From Candidatus Binatia bacterium (lineage in GTDB: Bacteria; Desulfobacterota; Binatia; UBA1149; JAJCZL01), in NCBI GenBank assembly GCA_028278325.1, contig JANQEO010000063.1, positions 124,001-188,000 of the forward strand: 64,000 nucleotides of DNA, in the 5' to 3' direction. Below, in pieces: positions 61,132 to 64,000 of the stretch (its first letter is position 1; every line of letters begins with the position of its first letter). The notes under the pieces are model-generated. The model was not told where the DNA came from, searched no databases, and saw nothing but the letters and a program-made list of their open reading frames with translations. The translations under genes and the position numbers were made by a program.

Positions 61132-64000
61132 TCATACGGAGTCGACACTCTTGTAGTGCACAACGAGGAACATATCCTCGATTTCCGGCTGCGGATCTGT
61201 TTCCAGACTGGCGAAGTCGGTGGCGGTGCTGTGTTTCAGCTTCAGAGTCATCGCTCCTGCAATATCCAGCTCGTCGAGGCTTAGACCGGCATCGTGCAAT
61301 CGCAGAGTAGCCTTGTGCAAGCCTCCGTAGGTTGACCCCTCAGGTGTCTTGGGCATCACGATCTGACTCGAGGTAACGACGTCCCCGCTACGATTGACGT
61401 AGGAAAGGACAAGGTGATAGTCGCCTGGACGCGAGCATTTCGCCAGGATCTCCGCCTCCATCACTACGATTTCTCTGTTCGCCGCCAGGAAGGGGAAGCG
61501 TTCCTTGCCGACGGTGAAACTCAGGGCTTGCTCCGGCCCGTTGCGTGGGTGGAAGAAGAGATGCCACTCGTTCGGCAACTCGTGCTTCATATCGAACATC
61601 CGGATGAATGGTTGATTCTCGAGATCGGCGCTATTGGCGATGAAGTCCTTGAGGTATACGGCGGCCTTTTCCTTGAACAACCCACCGCTCTCTCGCGCCG
61701 TGTAGTCGAGATGCAGGATAACGTCCGAGATCGTGGAGTGGTCCAGCTGTCGCAGCTCTTTTTCGCCGGAGAGTTCGATGTTCCACCCACTAATCGCCCC
61801 GGCCCCTTCGAAAGGCAGGTAACGCTCGTCTCCGAAGCTTAGCTCGAACAACCCGGGATCGTTCTGAGCCGTGCTCGTCGCGATAGCCGTGACCGGAACT
61901 CGGCTGGTCACAAAACGAGAGTCATCAATCCACATACCCTCGTCGTTCTCGTGCTGATATTCTCCCTGGCTGTTCATCGAAGTATTGATCCGTACTGAGT
62001 TGTTAAGCAGGCGTAGGGAGCAGTTGATAGACGTGTACGGGCCTGCGACGCAGGGAATGGACAAGCGTACGGATTTGATGCGGCGAAAGTAGTGCCCACG
62101 GAAGTCCAAGTCGAACAGCTCCTCCGGTAGAGACACATAACATTTGCCCGTCTCGCGCAGCTCGATCAGCGCCAGAGGATCCAGCCGTGTGAGTGAGACG
62201 TTCTTCGTCAGCTCGAGCTCGCGACGGTCTTCTTCGAGGTAGGACTTTTCCAGTTGCCGTAGCGCGAGTTGCAGCTTTTCGCCCGAGGCGAGCCCCTGCT
62301 TCGAGTTGTCCCAATAGCCGTACTGGATGAAGCTCGCCGTCTGTGTTCCCATTTCGTAGTTGAAGGCTTTCTCCGCCTTCTTGGACATGTCGTACGCGAG
62401 ATTGTAGCTCTGCTTGTATACGGCGAAGAGCTGCTCTTTGATCCATTGATACAGCTCCTGATTGGTGAACTTGTCGGCCAAGAATAACTCGACCTCTTTC
62501 GCGTTGGCGATCTGCTGCTCGTGGTTCTCCAGTTCCTTCTCTGCCACTTGTATGCGAATGTCGGCCGACGTGATCTGCTTATCGAGTTGGGTGATCTCCT
62601 TGGCGGCCAAGTTCGCCTGGAGAGTCCAGTCCTGCTCGCGGCGGATGAAACCTGCAGTCTTTGCGGCTTGGGCTGCTTCATGCGAATAGACCGCACCAAC
62701 AATCTGGGGAACTTTTGCCAGTCCCGATGTAGCGGCCCCGAGACTGGGTCCGCCGTAGCTAACACCAGCGCCGATGCCGAGCGGCTTTCCGTCAGCGTCG
62801 AACCCGGGGATCAAATGCAGGAGGCCGGCCAGTCCCTCCATGGCGGATGCGACTTGCTGTGAAATCATTGCATCCCGCGATTTGTCTAGATCTGCCTTCT
62901 CCTTCGCGATCAGCTTGATCCCACTCTCGTCGCTATCCACCAGTGATTCATCTACATCCGCTTCAATGACCGCGAGGTTCGTGTCTGCTGGCAGCGGGCT
63001 GTCGTCCGTCAGACTAGCAGCGATCGTCGGTGACGCGGGTATGGTGACCGAATCATTGCCGAGCAAGTCGATGTAGTGCTGAAGGCGGAATTCCGCAGTC
63101 TCGCGGGCTTTGACAAGGTTCTCTTTGTTGGCCTTCGCCTCGAGGATCTGCCGCTGTCTTACGGCTCTGATCGATTCCAAAATCTGGCTCTCATGGGACG
63201 CGCGTAGGCGAGCAAGCTCTTCGGCATCCTTTTTCTCGAGTACTGCAAGAAGCGTCGAGCCGAGTTCTCTTACATCCACACAGAATTCGTTTGCCTTCTG
63301 GATGAGCACGCGGAAACGGTAGATAGGCGGCGGGCTGCTAAGATCTGCGAGAATGCTGCCCAGGCTTAGCCCCTGTGAAGCGGCTTGAATGAGCGCGGCC
63401 GGGTCGATCGGCGGGGCAAACAGCGCCAGATGTCGTTCCACTCCGTCGATGTTCTGGCAGTGACGGATCTTATATAGGCGGTCCGCCACTGTATCCCAGT
63501 AATCCAACAACTTCTTGTTCGGCGGGATGCAGAAGTACAGAGCCGATCCGACACCGAGGAGGCTCGTGCCGCTGGAAGGGCCGCTCACGCTGGCCTCGCT
63601 GCTGTACGGGAAGAGGTTTTCCAGTTCTACGAGAGCGTTGGAGAAATCGTCCCACTTGTCTTTCAGCGACTCGTACGACTCCGCTTTCACGCCCCCGCGG
63701 TTGGGGACGAATTCGGGCCGGCGACCTAGGATATGATTGGCGATAACGTAGAGCTGGAGCGCTTCATTGACCGTTTCCCTCGTATCGATGCGAAACAGCG
63801 AATCAGCCCAAGCGATCAGGTTCTCAACATACGCGATGACCACGCGCTTCATGTAGGCAAGCGGCCGGTTGGTGGCGACGAGATGTGGGTCGAAGGGATT
63901 GTCGCGCCACTCTGCGATGATGGCGTTCTCGGCATCGGGATCCGCGCTCGGCGACAAGCTCCGGAACCAGCTCTCCAGGCTTTCCGCCGGCGTAGTCTTG
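61132..64000 (-). CDS. Tc toxin TcA subunit, C-terminal 955 residues (gene continues past window)
   Basis: The visible frame runs to the window edge: residues read through 64000 (PAESLESWFRSLSPSAD) without a start, so the TTG at 63957 is not the true start. Full TcA proteins are ~2400 aa. The visible part has the pre-channel region (EWRDNPFDPHLVATNRPLAY, YVENLIAWADSLFRIDT), the long pore-forming coiled-coil helices (ILESIRAVRQRQILEAKANK), KELENHEQQIANAKEVELFL and FTNQELYQWIKEQLF. The C-terminal TcB-binding domain follows (LFDLDFRGHYFRRIKSVRLS, YLPFEGAGAISGW). TcA forms a pentameric injection syringe. No TcB or TcC gene is in the window. Confidence 0.92.
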   Translation of the reverse strand, partial: KTTPAESLESWFRSLSPSADPDAENAIIAEWRDNPFDPHLVATNRPLAYMKRVVIAYVENLIAWADSLFRIDTRETVNEALQLYVIANHILGRRPEFVPNRGGVKAESYESLKDKWDDFSNALVELENLFPYSSEASVSGPSSGTSLLGVGSALYFCIPPNKKLLDYWDTVADRLYKIRHCQNIDGVERHLALFAPPIDPAALIQAASQGLSLGSILADLSSPPPIYRFRVLIQKANEFCVDVRELGSTLLAVLEKKDAEELARLRASHESQILESIRAVRQRQILEAKANKENLVKARETAEFRLQHYIDLLGNDSVTIPASPTIAASLTDDSPLPADTNLAVIEADVDESLVDSDESGIKLIAKEKADLDKSRDAMISQQVASAMEGLAGLLHLIPGFDADGKPLGIGAGVSYGGPSLGAATSGLAKVPQIVGAVYSHEAAQAAKTAGFIRREQDWTLQANLAAKEITQLDKQITSADIRIQVAEKELENHEQQIANAKEVELFLADKFTNQELYQWIKEQLFAVYKQSYNLAYDMSKKAEKAFNYEMGTQTASFIQYGYWDNSKQGLASGEKLQLALRQLEKSYLEEDRRELELTKNVSLTRLDPLALIELRETGKCYVSLPEELFDLDFRGHYFRRIKSVRLSIPCVAGPYTSINCSLRLLNNSVRINTSMNSQGEYQHENDEGMWIDDSRFVTSRVPVTAIATSTAQNDPGLFELSFGDERYLPFEGAGAISGWNIELSGEKELRQLDHSTISDVILHLDYTARESGGLFKEKAAVYLKDFIANSADLENQPFIRMFDMKHELPNEWHLFFHPRNGPEQALSFTVGKERFPFLAANREIVVMEAEILAKCSRPGDYHLVLSYVNRSGDVVTSSQIVMPKTPEGSTYGGLHKATLRLHDAGLSLDELDIAGAMTLKLKHSTATDFASLETDPQPEIEDMFLVVHYKSVDSV

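Noticed and set aside
61132..63957. TcA frame taken as a complete 941-aa gene starting at the TTG
   Set aside because: The reading frame stays open to the window edge and the sequence there is TcA interior, so the gene is cut by the window.

Overview
This 64-kb window is a high-GC, gene-dense stretch of a Gram-negative chromosome. The diderm evidence is an apolipoprotein N-acyltransferase, lipoproteins, RND export and exported Msr enzymes. Several secreted proteins carry C-terminal dockerin-like, Cys-rich and lineage-type beta modules. Enzymes otherwise familiar from mycobacteria are also present: Rv1264- and Rv1900c-type class III cyclases, a Ddn-like F420 protein and a two-domain fatty acyl-CoA reductase. 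From memory this mix fits an uncultured deltaproteobacterium-like lineage (Binatota/Myxococcota/Desulfobacterota type). I could not test the placement. No rRNA, tRNA, CRISPR array, transposase or prophage was recognised.

Layout. 0-7.6 kb: exported MsrB/MsrA pair, two-domain fatty acyl-CoA reductase, GST-like protein, ankyrin-repeat membrane protein and a polytopic membrane protein. 7.6-12.2 kb: an ECF sigma factor translationally coupled to a very large protein that joins two zinc anti-sigma domains to a P-loop ATPase and helical repeats, plus a stand-alone anti-sigma-like zinc domain. 12.2-21.5 kb: a 1189-aa secreted Cys-rich/dockerin-like protein, cyclopropane synthase, Lnt, a pilin-like protein with Arg at position 5, and a Ser-Asp repeat lipoprotein. 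21.8-27.8 kb: a tight five-gene run (universal stress protein, DUF2238 membrane protein, archease, RtcB RNA ligase, carbamate kinase) facing a COG2403-type P-loop protein, then a Ddn-like protein.

27.9-36.5 kb: small membrane and secreted proteins, an SDR reductase, a PA2779/PA2778 pair, two divergent class III cyclases and an enoyl-CoA hydratase. 36.7-50 kb: an M28 peptidase, two ~90% identical 211-aa membrane proteins about 7.4 kb apart, an alpha/beta-hydrolase-cyclase fusion, an acyl-CoA dehydrogenase, a YheT-like hydrolase, an amidohydrolase, and an RND exporter coupled to its TetR regulator. 50.3-57 kb: four secreted proteins built from Cys-rich and beta modules, including a seven-bladed FG-GAP propeller. 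57-64 kb: a large alpha/beta-hydrolase-like protein of unknown role, a membrane-anchored DNRLRE-like protein, and the C-terminal 955 residues of a Tc-toxin TcA subunit that runs off the window.

Main themes are lipid metabolism, cAMP-type signalling (three cyclases of three architectures within 9 kb), RNA repair, and a large secretome. The least explained parts are the TcA locus at the right edge, the C-terminal beta module shared by unrelated secreted proteins, the sigma/anti-sigma-ATPase fusion, and an intergenic motif plus inverted repeat found at two distant divergent promoter regions.
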